Positions 50,795 to 51,097 of a DNA stretch of 51,097 nucleotides are shown piece after piece. Made by a program: the position numbers and the translations under genes. The DNA lies in NCBI RefSeq assembly GCF_010501035.1, contig NZ_QVMH01000008.1:1-51097 (forward strand). The letters run 5' to 3'. The first letter of the stretch is position 1. Every line of letters starts with the position of its first letter. Below the pieces are notes generated by a model. That model was not told the origin of the DNA and ran no database searches. It saw only the letters and a list, made by a program, of their open reading frames with translations. The stretch is from Paludibacter sp. 221. Lineage in GTDB: Bacteria > Bacteroidota > Bacteroidia > Bacteroidales > Paludibacteraceae.

Positions 50795-51097
50795 TCTTTC
50801 AATTTAATAATAAGTACATCGTATCATGAGGCTGTATTTTACACGACACATAGGTTTAGTTAGTTCACACATAGGAACACATAGCCTTGCAAAAAAAACG
50901 TTTCACGGGACTTAAAATCAGTCGTGGTCGGAAGATTTTTTCGCCACGAAGTGGCAGGTTATTTTAGCCCAATGGCAAAGCGAAGCGTCGCCTTGGGTTT
51001 AAATAAATTAACTATTCAGCGCGCTGAAAGCGCAGGTTAAACTTTAACTTGGGCTTACAGCCCGCTAAGTTTGCTATTGCAAACCAACCCAAGGCGA
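50795..51097. repeat. Third palindromic-repeat cluster, running off the window end
   Basis: The first 100 bases are unremarkable. From about 50950 the stretch has TCGCCACGAAGTGGC, then CCCAATGGCAAAGCGAAGCG, which is the exact inverse of a module at 37785-37815, and from 51033 the sequence CAGGTTAAACTTTAACTTGG with GGGCTTACAGCCC, matching 37725-37800 in the same orientation. The cluster continues past the end. Confidence 0.78.

Overview
The window looks like a chromosomal segment of a Bacteroidota bacterium, most likely order Bacteroidales. The evidence is AT-rich DNA, promoters of the Bacteroides type (TTTG, about 19 bases, TAnnTTTG) before several genes, almost no Shine-Dalgarno sequences, and family markers typical of the phylum: LspA followed by a DUF4296 lipoprotein, a TraR/DksA protein with a degenerate zinc finger, very large alpha-2-macroglobulin-like proteins, DUF4197, and NfnAB. 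Genus cannot be fixed from what is visible. No rRNA, tRNA or CRISPR array was found.

Region 1 (1-18.9 kb) is a surface-polysaccharide locus, all on the plus strand and tightly packed, with many 4-base ATGA overlaps. It holds a Wzt-type ABC export ATPase with a C-terminal glycan-binding domain, an N-acetyl sugar amidotransferase, two hexapeptide acyltransferases, three GT2 enzymes, five GT1/GT4-like glycosyltransferases (including a CgeB-like one), a Wzy/WaaL-like membrane protein, a FemAB/GNAT-like transferase, a DUF354 protein, UDP-GlcNAc 2-epimerase (WecB) and a NodB-like deacetylase. A 1,077-bp IS982-like element has inserted at the last codons of one glycosyltransferase gene. Removing it and one copy of its 6-bp target duplication restores a continuous operon. 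The beginning of the locus (probably including the Wzm permease) lies outside the window.

Region 2 (18.9-31.5 kb) is housekeeping: recF, a B12-dependent class II ribonucleotide reductase, a DUF4197 lipoprotein, a 55-residue 2[4Fe-4S] ferredoxin, a PIF1-like helicase with HRDC and HTH domains, fabD, aspS behind a leader that can form nested stems, a DUF3108 protein, and an osmC gene whose promoter contains an OhrR-like palindrome.

Region 3 (31.5-40.6 kb, minus strand) holds a 1,961-residue alpha-2-macroglobulin-like protein without the thioester motif, a cluster of short palindromic repeats, glnS and lpxA.

Region 4 (40.6-45.8 kb) holds traR/dksA-like, lspA, a DUF4296 lipoprotein and an unknown gene on plus, then a YqaA/DedA-like and a polytopic membrane protein on minus. 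Between the traR stop codon and its terminator sits an orphan, AAC-rich sequence that encodes the C-terminal end of a C-type-lectin-like domain of the kind diversified by diversity-generating retroelements (DGRs). No reverse transcriptase is present in the window.

Region 5 (45.8-51.1 kb, minus strand) has a palindromic-repeat field with a 255-bp tandem duplication, nfnB and nfnA (electron-bifurcating transhydrogenase), a GlsB/YeaQ-like membrane protein, lipB, an AlaX-like editing protein, and a further repeat cluster running off the window end. The most unusual items are the orphan DGR-like sequence, the mosaic palindromic repeats, the OhrR-like operator, a strong Shine-Dalgarno before traR, and two orphan structured intergenic sequences (before aspS and between lpxA and traR).
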